Under the pieces are notes generated by a model. It saw nothing but the letters and a program-made list of their open reading frames with translations, searched no databases and was not told the origin of the DNA. A program made the translations under genes and the position numbers. Positions 52,925 through 61,089 of a DNA stretch of 64,000 nt are shown one piece after another. This DNA comes from Bacteroidaceae bacterium (GTDB taxonomy: Bacteria; Bacteroidota; Bacteroidia; Bacteroidales; Bacteroidaceae): the NCBI GenBank assembly GCA_011959205.1, contig BLLV01000007.1, forward strand, positions 1-64,000. Direction: 5' to 3'. Position 1 is the stretch's first letter. Each line of letters starts with the position of its first letter.

Positions 52925-53746
52925 ATGAGTAGAAAAATACGATTAATTTTAGTATGCCTTATTGCGATTAGCTCGTTACAGAGTCAGGCACAGGCGCTAT
53001 ACGGCACAACGGGACTTCTTCATGCCCCCACTGCCGAGATGCAAAAAGACAAGACATTTATGGCGGGCGGGAATGTGTTACATCTTGTTCCGTTGCAGTA
53101 TCTTACTACCAATGAGATAAAATACACATTCAATTATTATCTGAACATAACCATCTTCCCCTGGCTCGAAGTGGGATACACCTGCACCATCAATTATGCG
53201 GAGCATGGCTCCACTTATTTTCCGGAGCAGTCTTGGGGAAAGTACACCAATCAGGACCGCGCCTTCAATGCCCGTCTGCGGTTGTGGAAAGAAGGCTGGT
53301 GGAAGCCTTGGACTCCGCAGATAGTCCTTGGTCTGGACGATCCCACCTCGCATGAATCATACGGCGGTGGGGCTATCAAGTTCGATGAGGACGGTATGCA
53401 GAACAATCATTTTACACGATATTATCTGGCGGCAACCAAGCATTTCAGTTTCGCTGGGGTAGGGACGCTGGGCGTTCACGCTGCATACGTGGATTACCGT
53501 GCCTGCTGGTTCCCTCATTACAGAAGGCCTGCCGCGGGTGTGAATTTCAAATTCAATCTATTGCCGGAAGACAACCTGGCGGTGAAAGCTTTGAACGGAC
53601 TGGATCTGATGGCCGAATATGACGCCCGCACCGTGAACATCGGAGCACACTACCAGCTTTGGAAAGACCACATCAATCTGATTGCCGAATTGAACAACGG
53701 GAAATACTTCTCCGGCGGCATTTACTTCAAAATCCATCTGAAATGA
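52925..53746 (+). CDS. YjbH-domain outer-membrane protein
   Basis: A 273-residue protein with a signal peptide (about 1-22, cleavage after SQAQA) and a YjbH-like beta-rich body (LYGTTGLLHAPTAEM at the mature N-terminus, many aromatic strands, C-terminal strand IYFKIHLK). YjbH proteins are linked to exopolysaccharide secretion and often close Bacteroides capsule loci. The start at 52925 gives a proper signal peptide. The frame is open back to 52721, overlapping the transferase, but that extension is not signal-like. Confidence 0.82.
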   Translation: MSRKIRLILVCLIAISSLQSQAQALYGTTGLLHAPTAEMQKDKTFMAGGNVLHLVPLQYLTTNEIKYTFNYYLNITIFPWLEVGYTCTINYAEHGSTYFPEQSWGKYTNQDRAFNARLRLWKEGWWKPWTPQIVLGLDDPTSHESYGGGAIKFDEDGMQNNHFTRYYLAATKHFSFAGVGTLGVHAAYVDYRACWFPHYRRPAAGVNFKFNLLPEDNLAVKALNGLDLMAEYDARTVNIGAHYQLWKDHINLIAELNNGKYFSGGIYFKIHLK

Positions 53747-53859
53747 TAAAAAAGATTATCCGATTAGGATTTCCGGAATAGATTTTGTTCCTTTGTAAAA
53801 AAGGAGGATTTATAGTTGGAAATAAAATAACTATAACTCCATGCATTCCAGGTGTAAAA

Positions 53860-53907
53860 AACCGCCATAGAGGCAGTCTCCATACAGAGGCGCTCTATGG
53901 CGGTTTC
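53860..53907 (-). terminator. Terminator of the small minus-strand gene
   Basis: A perfect 14-bp stem (AAACCGCCATAGAG at 53860-53873 with 53894-53907) and a 20-nt loop. On the minus strand a T run follows the stem, so it mainly ends the gene at 53960. It may also stop capsule transcripts from the other side. Confidence 0.7.
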
Positions 53908-53959
53908 CCGTTTCCCCCCGTTTACAGAGGGAAATTCCCACCTCGTGGAAGCCGGGAGG

Positions 53960-54212
53960 TTACTCTTCCATTTTGAGCTTGCTCAGTCCTTTCAGGATGT
54001 GCTCCATGGCTTCTTTGTAAATCTCCGGTCTCTCCCTTTCCAGCCATTTCATCATTTTAAAGTAAGAATTTGGAGTCACAATCTTTCCGTCGCGAATTTT
54101 GGTGGCGGTACTTCGGCCTATCACACCTTCGTCGTCCAAGTTGCTGGGGTTCAAATCGTGTTTTCGTACGGCATTACCGATACAGATGCTGATGACTTCA
54201 AATTTTTTTCAT
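53960..54212 (-). pseudogene. Small protein gene with a one-base frameshift in an A7 tract
   Basis: An ATG at 54212 is followed by seven A (54203-54209 on the minus strand) and then runs into a stop (MKKI). Removing one A would give a continuous 83-residue frame: MKKFEVISICIGNAVRKHDL, then NPSNLDDEGVIGRSTATKIR and on to the stop at 53960. As the sequence stands, translation could start only from a TTG at 54154, giving 64 residues. The product may be a small DNA-binding or regulatory protein (helix-turn-helix-like pattern STATKIRDG), not further identified. This may be a real mutation, phase variation or a base-call error. Confidence 0.55.
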
Positions 54213-54387
54213 GTCAATAAAAAATTAAATTGTTAAATAATAATATGTAAATAGCATAATCATAGCTACTTACAAAATGTCCCGGCAAAGATACGAAATA
54301 TTTATTAACAATTGCCTGTTTTTGTGAGCAATGCCCTATTTCTTTTTTGTGTTCCTTTGCATTATAATTGATGCTAACGCTAAAAAA

Positions 54388-55542
54388 ATGGATTATACAG
54401 AGCAGTTTATCCGGCTGAATTGCAGCTTGATGTCGGATTACAAAATGATGAAGCTGAATGCCGACATGAAATGCATGGGGCTGGGATTGTATCTTAAAAC
54501 GATCTTGTTTCTGCGGAAACAGGAGGAGTACAAACATGATTTTAACGAACTGGATTTATTGGCCGAACAATGGGGCGTTACCGTGGAAAATCTGCAACAT
54601 CTTATCAAAGACTTTAACTTGTTTGTTATTACAGAGGACGGGTATTTCCGATCTCTCTATTTGGATGAGGTGATGGGGTATCAGAACAAACTTTTGGAGA
54701 AACGTGCCGCCGCCGGTAGTAAAGGAGGAAAAAGCAGTAAGAAAAAGACGGTGAAAGCAACTGTGCCCACAGCGTCTGAAATAGGGAGGGACGGAATCAA
54801 TGAGGGGAAAGGCAGTGATGCACCCTGCATGGATAGCAAGGAGGAAATCTACATGGCGAACAGTGCGGAAAACAACGTGAAAAACAGTGCGGAAAGCATG
54901 AAAAATGCGACTGAAAAAAACACGGATGAATTTTTAACCGAAAAATTGTTTCAATTCGTTGATAATGAGTGCTGTAACAAACCTTCGCAAGCAAGCTTTA
55001 AGCAAAACTTTATAAGAGAAGAAGAGAATAGAGAAGAGAAGAAAAACAACAGTAACAAAGAAAAAGAAATAATTGCTGTTACTGCTGTTGATGAACCTCC
55101 CCGATTTTCCGAATCTTCCGAAACGATCCCCCGATGGGAACAATGCATCAATGAAGCTTTCACCATCCGGAGTTGGCTGGAGGCTGTGGGGATGATGTCG
55201 GGCTTGAAGGAACTCTTTTTGAACAATCTTTCTTTTATTCGTGATTTGTTCAAAAAGCATGTCGTGGCACAGGGAAACACAGGAGGAATCACTTCCGTGT
55301 CCGAAGCACAGGCCTATTTCGCCAATTACATCCGCCGAGAAAGGCCCACCCGTCTTTTCTTGGAAGAAAAGTTGAAAGAAAGGAGCCGGATGCAAAAAGA
55401 ATCGGTCTCATTCTCGCCCTACGAGTCGTACAACCCGCAGACCGGCGAACGTTCGTACTGCGGAGTGCCCCTTCCCGCCGATGCACCGCCGCGTCCCAAC
55501 GGACGTGTCACCTGGGATAACCTGAAACAGAGGTGGATATGA
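54388..55542 (+). CDS. DUF4373 protein (phage-type replication protein)
   Basis: A 384-residue protein whose N-terminal 100 residues form the DUF4373 domain (SDYKMMKLNADMKCMGLGLY, then LAEQWGVTVENLQHLIKDF), a winged-helix-like replication-initiator type. The middle is low complexity and Lys/Asn/Glu-rich. The C-terminus (about 250-384) has PPRPNGRVTWDNLKQRW. The gene overlaps the primase-helicase start by 4 nt (ATGA). Such pairs occur in Bacteroides beside capsule loci and in phages. Start at 54388 (MDYTEQF). Confidence 0.78.
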   Translation: MDYTEQFIRLNCSLMSDYKMMKLNADMKCMGLGLYLKTILFLRKQEEYKHDFNELDLLAEQWGVTVENLQHLIKDFNLFVITEDGYFRSLYLDEVMGYQNKLLEKRAAAGSKGGKSSKKKTVKATVPTASEIGRDGINEGKGSDAPCMDSKEEIYMANSAENNVKNSAESMKNATEKNTDEFLTEKLFQFVDNECCNKPSQASFKQNFIREEENREEKKNNSNKEKEIIAVTAVDEPPRFSESSETIPRWEQCINEAFTIRSWLEAVGMMSGLKELFLNNLSFIRDLFKKHVVAQGNTGGITSVSEAQAYFANYIRRERPTRLFLEEKLKERSRMQKESVSFSPYESYNPQTGERSYCGVPLPADAPPRPNGRVTWDNLKQRWI

Positions 55543-57422
55543 CACGCGAAGAACATGCCGACTATGTGCGGTGGCTGAAAAACCTGCCGCGTAGAAAAGA
55601 CCATTTCCGTATGCCTTGTCCCGAATGTTCCGCAACGCGAAGCAATCCCAACGACCCTTCGTTCAGTGTGCATATCACCCGTGAAGGGGGATGGGCGAAG
55701 TGCTTTCATTGTGATTTCGCCATAGCGTGGAACGAGGAGGAGATGCGGAAAAGAGAACAGAAACAACAAGACCGGGAACGGCAGAAACAGCAGAAGAATG
55801 CACCGCAGCAACGCACCACGGCGCCGCGAAAGCCGCACATTCCCCTGCAACCGCCTATGCATTACGTATGCCCGGTAATCAATAAAAACAAACAAATTAT
55901 GAATGGAGAAATGATGGAATACATGGTCGGCAGACGAGGTATTCCGATGGACGTCCTGACAAGGATGAAGATAGAGGAACGCATGGAATTCCTGCCGCAG
56001 ACCGGCAAGGAAGAAGCCTGCATCTGCTTCCCTTACCTGGAGGACGGAGTAATGAAAAACATGAAATTCCGGGATGCCGCGAAGCATTTCAAGATGGTGA
56101 AAGGAGCCGAGCTGATTCCTTGGAACATAGACGCCATAAAAGGAAAGGAAAAGTGCTACATCACCGAGGGCGAGATCGATGCCCTCAGCCTGATAGCCGC
56201 AGGACTGGAGGAAGTGGTGTCCGTACCCAACGGAGCCGGAGGCGCGAACCTTCAGTGGCTGGACCGCTTCGTGGAGTCGCACTTCGATGACAAGACGGAA
56301 ATCATCCTGGCCATGGATACCGACAAGCGCGGAGTGGAGTTGCGCGACGAGCTGGTGCGCCGCCTGGGCATGGACCGCTGCAAGGTGGTGGCCTGGGGCG
56401 AAGGCTGCAAGGACGCCAACGAGTATCTGCTGAAATATGACCTCCCCCGGCTCCGCCAGCAGGTGGAGCAAGCGGCGGAAATACCTCTGGAGGGAGTATT
56501 CTGCCCCATGGACGAATGGGATACGCTGATGGATATTTATTACAACGGCATGCCGGAGGGGGCCGATACGGGGTTGGAGAATCTGGACCGCCTGATCAAG
56601 TTCGAGCGGGGATTTGTGCTCACGGTCACAGGCGTTCCCGGCAGCGGGAAGAGCGAGTTTGTGGACGAACTCGTCATGCGCCTGCTCCTGCGCCACGACT
56701 GGAAGGTGGGCTATTTCAGTCCCGAGAACACCCCGCTGGCCTATCACTACCGCAAGCTGATACGCCGCGTGGTGGGCAAGCGTTTCGAGCACCAGGGGAT
56801 GCCGTTGCCGGAAGCCGGACAGGCCATCCGTTACCTGGCGCAGAGTGTCTTCTCCATTATGCCGAAAGAGGACTTCTCGGTAGAGAGCATACTCCGCATT
56901 GCCGCCCAGCTGGTGAGCCGGAAGGGGGTGAAGGTACTGGTAGTGGATCCGTTCAACCGCTTCGAGCATCAAATTCCCGACTGGGAGACGGAAACACAAT
57001 ACATCAGCCGTATCTTCGATGAGTTCTCCAATTTTGCCGTGAAGCACAAGGTGTTGCTCATCCTGGTGGCGCACCCCACCAAGTTGCGCCGCGAACCGGG
57101 CAGCAAACGCTGGCCGGTGCCCACGCTCTATGACATCAACGGCTCGGCAGCCTTCTTCAACAAGACGGATTATGGCATGGTAATAGACCGTAACGATGAG
57201 CTGGGGCAGGTGCTGGTGCGTGTGGCCAAGGTACGTTTCGACCATCTGGGCGGGCCGGGAGACGCCTTTTTCGCCTTCAGCACCTACAACGGACGCTACA
57301 CCCCTACCGAGGAGAGGACATTGGATCATAATCCGCCCGAACCGAAGTGGGATCGTACCAATTTCCTGACGGAGAAGCTGAAGCCCGGACAGCAGGAGCT
57401 GGAGTTTAATGAGGGGGAATGA
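55539..57422 (+). CDS. T7 gp4-like primase-helicase (zinc finger, TOPRIM, RecA-like)
   Basis: A 627-residue protein with phage primase-helicase architecture. A zinc finger comes first (CPEC at about 24-27 and CFHC near 55). A TOPRIM domain follows (CYITEGEIDALSL near 210, AMDTDKRG near 255), then a RecA/DnaB-like ATPase with Walker A GVPGSGKS near 368 and Walker B VKVLVVDPFNRF near 465. A later LILVAHPTKLR segment matches the helicase sensor region. It would prime and unwind DNA. It is coupled by ATGA to the DUF4373 gene. No phage structural genes are nearby, so the module is a remnant or has been co-opted. Confidence 0.88.
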   Translation: MTREEHADYVRWLKNLPRRKDHFRMPCPECSATRSNPNDPSFSVHITREGGWAKCFHCDFAIAWNEEEMRKREQKQQDRERQKQQKNAPQQRTTAPRKPHIPLQPPMHYVCPVINKNKQIMNGEMMEYMVGRRGIPMDVLTRMKIEERMEFLPQTGKEEACICFPYLEDGVMKNMKFRDAAKHFKMVKGAELIPWNIDAIKGKEKCYITEGEIDALSLIAAGLEEVVSVPNGAGGANLQWLDRFVESHFDDKTEIILAMDTDKRGVELRDELVRRLGMDRCKVVAWGEGCKDANEYLLKYDLPRLRQQVEQAAEIPLEGVFCPMDEWDTLMDIYYNGMPEGADTGLENLDRLIKFERGFVLTVTGVPGSGKSEFVDELVMRLLLRHDWKVGYFSPENTPLAYHYRKLIRRVVGKRFEHQGMPLPEAGQAIRYLAQSVFSIMPKEDFSVESILRIAAQLVSRKGVKVLVVDPFNRFEHQIPDWETETQYISRIFDEFSNFAVKHKVLLILVAHPTKLRREPGSKRWPVPTLYDINGSAAFFNKTDYGMVIDRNDELGQVLVRVAKVRFDHLGGPGDAFFAFSTYNGRYTPTEERTLDHNPPEPKWDRTNFLTEKLKPGQQELEFNEGE

Positions 57423-57430
57423 GGCTTTTT

Positions 57431-57853
57431 TTAATTGAGTATCAAGTATTCTTTCACAGCATCAAAACAAGGGCACGGCTTCATGGGATTCAGGTCATGA
57501 TGGCCCACGATCAGCGCTTTGGGGAACAGGAGGTGCAGCTCGCGCAGCAGGGCCAGCATACTTCCTTTCTGCATCAGTGTGCGGGTGTCGGCAGGGGTGC
57601 CGTCCGCCGAGAGTCCGCCTTCATAGCAGATGCCTACAGAGTGGCGGTTATGGTTCTTGCAGTGCGCTCCCGGTTTCTCCAGGGGGCGTCCGCGGTAGAT
57701 CTCTCCGTCGCGGGTGATGTAGAAATGGTATCCTATGTCTGTGAAACCACGGTGGCGGATGTGATCCTGCCGGCAGGTCTCAAAATCCAGGCTCCGCCCC
57801 TCGGGGGTGGCGGAGCAGTGGATGATAATCAGGGTGATGGTTCTCATGGTCAT
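57431..57853 (-). CDS. N-acetylmuramoyl-L-alanine amidase (Amidase_2)
   Basis: A 140-residue zinc amidase of the T7 lysozyme/Amidase_2 type that cleaves the peptide from peptidoglycan. Zinc ligands are in IIIHCSAT (N-terminal His) and VGHHDLNPMKPCPCFD (C-terminal His and Cys). GYHFYITRDGEIYRGRP is the usual core. There is no signal peptide, as in phage endolysins. It overlaps the small-peptide gene by 4 nt and faces the primase-helicase gene convergently. Confidence 0.93.
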   Translation of the reverse strand: MTMRTITLIIIHCSATPEGRSLDFETCRQDHIRHRGFTDIGYHFYITRDGEIYRGRPLEKPGAHCKNHNRHSVGICYEGGLSADGTPADTRTLMQKGSMLALLRELHLLFPKALIVGHHDLNPMKPCPCFDAVKEYLILN

Positions 57854-57957
57854 CCTATACAGGCGTTCAGTCCCAGCGCGCTGGCAAGGGCGGTGGCTAC
57901 GGTGATGATCACTTTCAGAATCACTGTCCAGGTAGTTTTCTTTGTTCTTTCGTTCAT
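57850..57957 (-). CDS. Smalltalk-type small membrane peptide
   Basis: A 35-residue peptide (MNERTKKTTWTVILKVIITV, then ATALASALGLNACIG): a short basic head and a single hydrophobic helix. It matches what I know as the smalltalk protein of Bacteroides, found beside this amidase. The gene stop overlaps the amidase start (ATGA). The position just before an endolysin-like amidase recalls a holin, but that is inference. The frame is open to 58053, but the upstream part is not peptide-like. Confidence 0.7.
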   Translation of the reverse strand: MNERTKKTTWTVILKVIITVATALASALGLNACIG

Positions 57958-58112
57958 AGATTTTTCTTTGGTTTTAGTAAGTTGATAATAAATGAATTGC
58001 GAAGGGAATTCAAGGAAATGTGCCCGAATGAGAACGGTGGGGCATAGGGGCACATTTATCCTTTTAGCGTTGTGTTTCAGACTTCGGTCCCGTTTCAGTC
58101 CTCGGTTTCATC

Positions 58113-58601
58113 TCAGACCTGCTCTCCGTTGTCCGGCTCTTTCTCCTCTCCGGTAAGATCCACATTGGTCTTGCCGGCTTTCAGTGCCTTCACCACCAGT
58201 CGGGCTGCCTTGCGTGTGGCCACCAGATTGAACACGGCGTCCTCCAGCAGGTTCCGGAAGCGTGGTCCGGCACTCCAGTTCACGTTCAGTTTTTTGATGT
58301 GGACAACGGGGTTGTACTCGGCAGCGGATTCCGCACCCTGACTGTTGATGCCCACGGAGAAGTCGCCCAGGTCGCCCAGCTGTATCTTCTGTCCTGCCAG
58401 AAGCTGCTCGCGCATGCAGTCCACTGCCATGGTGAGGATGGCCACGATGTCCGCACGTTTGTACACACAGCCGTGGCTGGCGATGTGCTCGGCAAAGCGG
58501 TTGATGTCCATCACTTCCGAATACTGTGCACTGGCGTATGCCTTCTTGGCGGCGTCCGCATCCATCGGATTGCCGCGCATAACGATACTGTAATTTACCA
58601 T
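58113..58601 (-). CDS. HU-like DNA-binding protein
   Basis: A 162-residue member of the HU/IHF-like family of Bacteroides (viral-histone-like subtype). The N-terminus includes YSIVMRGNPMDADAAKKAYA. The central ADIVAILTMAVDCMREQLLAG and GDLGDFSVGI match the HU helix and beta-arm base. The acidic tail ends EEKEPDNGEQV. It is encoded next to the amidase and the iteron-like repeats, so it may bind locally. Target and role are unknown. Confidence 0.85.
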   Translation of the reverse strand: MVNYSIVMRGNPMDADAAKKAYASAQYSEVMDINRFAEHIASHGCVYKRADIVAILTMAVDCMREQLLAGQKIQLGDLGDFSVGINSQGAESAAEYNPVVHIKKLNVNWSAGPRFRNLLEDAVFNLVATRKAARLVVKALKAGKTNVDLTGEEKEPDNGEQV

Positions 58602-58711
58602 AGTTTTTAAAAATTAAAAGTTGATCATTAGAAATTAAAAAAATCACTGTTGCCGGAAGATGAAGCCACTTGACTGCTAACCCTGCTAACTGCTAACCGT
58701 TAACCACTCAA

Positions 58712-58773
58712 AAAGATTTATATCTTTCACGTGTAAGATGCTATATCTTACGGCTGTAAGATTATAAATCTTT
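58712..58773. repeat. Nested inverted repeats
   Basis: Outer arms AAAGATTTATA (58712-58722) and TATAAATCTTT (58763-58773) enclose GTAAGAT (58733-58739), ATCTTAC (58745-58751) and GTAAGAT again (58756-58762). Confidence 0.85.
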
Positions 58774-58822
58774 CGCCTTCATCGTTCCGACATTACAAAG
58801 ATACGATGGGTGGATTCAGGAA

Positions 58823-58872
58823 AGTTGATTGTAGTTGATAACAGTTGATTTTAGTTGATTATAGTTGATTAT
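58823..58872 (+). repeat. Five 10-bp tandem repeats (iteron-like)
   Basis: Units of AGTTGATTNT begin at 58823, 58833, 58843, 58853 and 58863. The first six bases are constant and the last three vary. The spacing is about one helical turn. Confidence 0.9.
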
Positions 58873-58944
58873 TGTTGGAAAAACATTCTTTCCTCTCGTC
58901 CGTTTTTTGTACTTTTATGGAAGTAAATGAAAAGTATGAAAAGT

Positions 58945-59163
58945 ATGGAGAATTTTGAGATACGCACGTATGGCCGCACCGAGCTGGCCCTGTGTTATTT
59001 TCCGGATTTGAATCCGCAGGTAGCTTACCGTAAGTTGCAGTATTGGATTGACTATTATCCTCACCTCAGGGAGGAACTGGAGGCGATGGGCAGTGGCCTG
59101 AGGTGCCGTACCTATATGCCGGCGCAGGTGTTGCTCATTGTGGGGGCGATAGGGGAGCCGTGA
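58945..59163 (+). CDS. DUF4248 family protein
   Basis: A 72-residue protein with the family pattern YGRTELALCYFPDLNPQVAY and a C-terminal FTP/MPAQVLLIVGAIGEP-type ending. DUF4248 proteins are common beside Bacteroides capsule loci and have a helix-turn-helix-like look; function is unknown. The start at 58945 (MENFEIRTYG) fits family members. The in-frame ATGs at 58927 and 58936 would add MKSMKS encoded by a short repeat. Confidence 0.78.
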   Translation: MENFEIRTYGRTELALCYFPDLNPQVAYRKLQYWIDYYPHLREELEAMGSGLRCRTYMPAQVLLIVGAIGEP

Positions 59164-59207
59164 GGCACCAATCTTCTGCATTCTGCTTTGTCAAACAACT
59201 CTGATAC

Positions 59208-59254
59208 AAAAGTAGCCAAGCTTCTTGATTGAGCAAAGAGTCTGGCTACTTTTT
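59208..59254 (+). terminator. Intrinsic terminator after DUF4248
   Basis: An 11-bp stem (AAAAGTAGCCA at 59208-59218 with 59243-59253) followed by T-rich sequence, 45 bp after the stop. The rest of 59255-59477 shows nothing further. Confidence 0.75.
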
Positions 59255-59477
59255 AAGTTATAATCTCGTTTGACAGTTATAAATAGTCATAATTAATCGT
59301 ATTTCAGTCATAATTGGGGATTATGACTTCAAAAACCATGTTCGACCTTTGGGATGAATCAATCTTTCTCATCATATATTGATCTGGTATTTCATCAATT
59401 ATATATTCAATTCTCTTTGTTATATTTTAATTCGTTATGCCATTTGAGGATTCTATCCAAAGTCCTTCATCTGTGCA

Positions 59478-60608
59478 TTATATTCCCAACTCCCTTTTTA
59501 GCCACACTTTCATCACTGGGTCAGGAATGATAACTTGTCGTTTCTCGATCTCTATGAGTTCCTTTTTGACCAAAGCCCTCTTTACGATGCTTACATTTGC
59601 AGACGAGCCGAGTTGGTATTTTTGCAAAACCTCTTGTGTGGTAAATTCACTATGAACACCATTTAAAATAGCTCGCAGGAAATTCATCTGATAGGTAGTA
59701 AGGCTTTCGGTCTGCTTCTCGAACAATGGAGTGTTTTGGTCGATAATATCTTGATATGCAGCCTCAAAGTCCTGCTCGGTAGCAGTTCCATCCGTATGAA
59801 TCCATACCAACCATGCCAACTGCTGCACATAAGACGAGTGGTTATCTACTATTTGACATATTCTTTCGGCCAGTTCTCTTGGAATCTGCTTGCCTGTAGC
59901 TTCAAAACGACTGCAGATATAATCCACCCAATCCGAAATCCCTATTTTCGGCAGATAAATGGCATCGCCGAATTTATAAAACGGCAGGCTCTTTTTCTCG
60001 AACAGTTCATTCATCAAATGCTTCTTGCTGCCGAACAGACAATAGGATACCGACTTTTGCAGTTGCCACACAGTGCGCAGCCGTTTTTGAAATGTCTTGG
60101 AATCCTTGAACTCGGCAATCTGCTGGAACTCGTCGATACACACAACGATATTAAAGCCTTTCTTCTGCGCTATTTTTTCCGGAAGCTGCAAAATCTCATC
60201 CACATCGTTGCTCTTGGGATTCATCTCAAGTGAAATGGAGAAATCTGTCATCGGATCCGTGCCCATTGAGATTTTGGGGCTGATACGAGAAAGGAACAAC
60301 TTAGCATTTTCCAACCACTCATCCCATTTGGAAGATGTTTGTTTGAGTACGGCAGCCGCAAATGCATCATAGAAATCCTTATCGCTGCGACACGAGAAAA
60401 TGTCGAGATACACGACTTTTAGTTTGTCGGATTGCGCCAAACGACAAACTTTCTGTACCAGTGAAGTCTTACCCCAACGGCGAGGTGAAATCAGTACGGT
60501 ATTGACACCATGACGGAAATTCAGTAACAGACGTTCTGTTTCTTTCTCCCGGTCGGTAAAATTATCGCCAGATGTGGCAACGCCAAATATAAAAGGCTTG
60601 TTCTCCAT
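59478..60608 (-). CDS. P-loop ATPase of the archaeal-type AAA family
   Basis: A 376-residue ATPase with FGVATSGDNFTDREKETERL at the N-terminus, Walker A SPRRWGKTS (about 38-46), Walker B IVVCIDEFQQI near residue 155, a sensor-like FGSKKH segment, and a C-terminal winged helix (about 290-376, with TTQEVLQKYQLGSSANVSIV). This is the STAND-like family often seen as single genes in Bacteroides and archaea. Its role is unknown. It is flanked by gene-poor sequence and looks like an independent accessory gene. Confidence 0.82.
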   Translation of the reverse strand: MENKPFIFGVATSGDNFTDREKETERLLLNFRHGVNTVLISPRRWGKTSLVQKVCRLAQSDKLKVVYLDIFSCRSDKDFYDAFAAAVLKQTSSKWDEWLENAKLFLSRISPKISMGTDPMTDFSISLEMNPKSNDVDEILQLPEKIAQKKGFNIVVCIDEFQQIAEFKDSKTFQKRLRTVWQLQKSVSYCLFGSKKHLMNELFEKKSLPFYKFGDAIYLPKIGISDWVDYICSRFEATGKQIPRELAERICQIVDNHSSYVQQLAWLVWIHTDGTATEQDFEAAYQDIIDQNTPLFEKQTESLTTYQMNFLRAILNGVHSEFTTQEVLQKYQLGSSANVSIVKRALVKKELIEIEKRQVIIPDPVMKVWLKRELGI

Positions 60609-61089
60609 AATCTTCAAATCTTATTCAAGTGCAAAGGTATGAAATATTGTTATTACTAACACTGTTGTTACTAATAAAATTATTATAGCTCTATGTTTTC
60701 TCGTCTCAAGCAAACGAGTTTTTCAAATTCTTCATTTCTTTCCATTCACAACTGACATTTTTAAGACGATTTATGTCCTCCATTATAATCAATCTATTGA
60801 ATTTAACGCAAAGGTATTTGTTTTATCGGGGATAAAAGAATAATTGCCAAGAGAATTTTCCAACTTACTAATTATCCCGACTTCGGAGGAATAAGTTAGC
60901 GGAATGCGGCAAGCAGAGTCTTCTTGGCTTTTCATTGGCATTTGATGGCTCTGCAACATCTTGACTAACACTGTTAAATCGCTAACAGACAACATTCTTT
61001 CCTCGTTTTGCACTCACTTTCGTTTCTTTGTTGTATCTTTGCGGCAACTTGGAAAAAAGAGTAATAACGACTATTTTAATGTAGATACT
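60609..61089. other. Gap between ATPase and bactofilin genes
   Basis: Mostly non-coding. A 74-residue minus-strand frame (60789-61013) is possible but unrecognised. The bactofilin promoter is at 61007-61041. Confidence 0.5.
61007..61041 (+). promoter_or_regulatory. Promoter of the bactofilin gene
   Basis: A consensus -7 TATCTTTG (61034-61041) lies 48 bp before the ATG. A TTTG at 61007-61010 is the nearest -33 candidate, though the 23-bp spacing is longer than usual. Confidence 0.55.

Larger units (their letters stand above)
58602..58944. other. Divergent control region with repeat arrays
   Basis: 343 bp between the HU-like gene and DUF4248 with no gene. It contains three TGCTAAC copies (58675-58697), a nested inverted-repeat cluster (58712-58773) and five 10-bp tandem repeats (58823-58872). 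The arrangement resembles a protein-binding array. Confidence 0.75.

Noticed and set aside
53785..53976. 63-codon plus-strand frame after the YjbH gene
   Set aside because: It spans the terminator stem-loop, and its amino-acid sequence reflects the repeat.
55419..57329. Long minus-strand open frame of 636 codons
   Set aside because: It is the antisense shadow of the primase-helicase gene. Its translation is His/Arg/Leu-rich with no motif, while the plus frame shows zinc finger, TOPRIM and Walker motifs.
58823..58872. Short repeats as a CRISPR array
   Set aside because: Units are 10 bp with no spacers, and no cas gene is present.
60789..61013. 74-codon minus-strand frame upstream of bactofilin
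   Set aside because: It is protein-like in places but has no family match, no promoter signal and no partner. It was left out of the gene list as unsupported.
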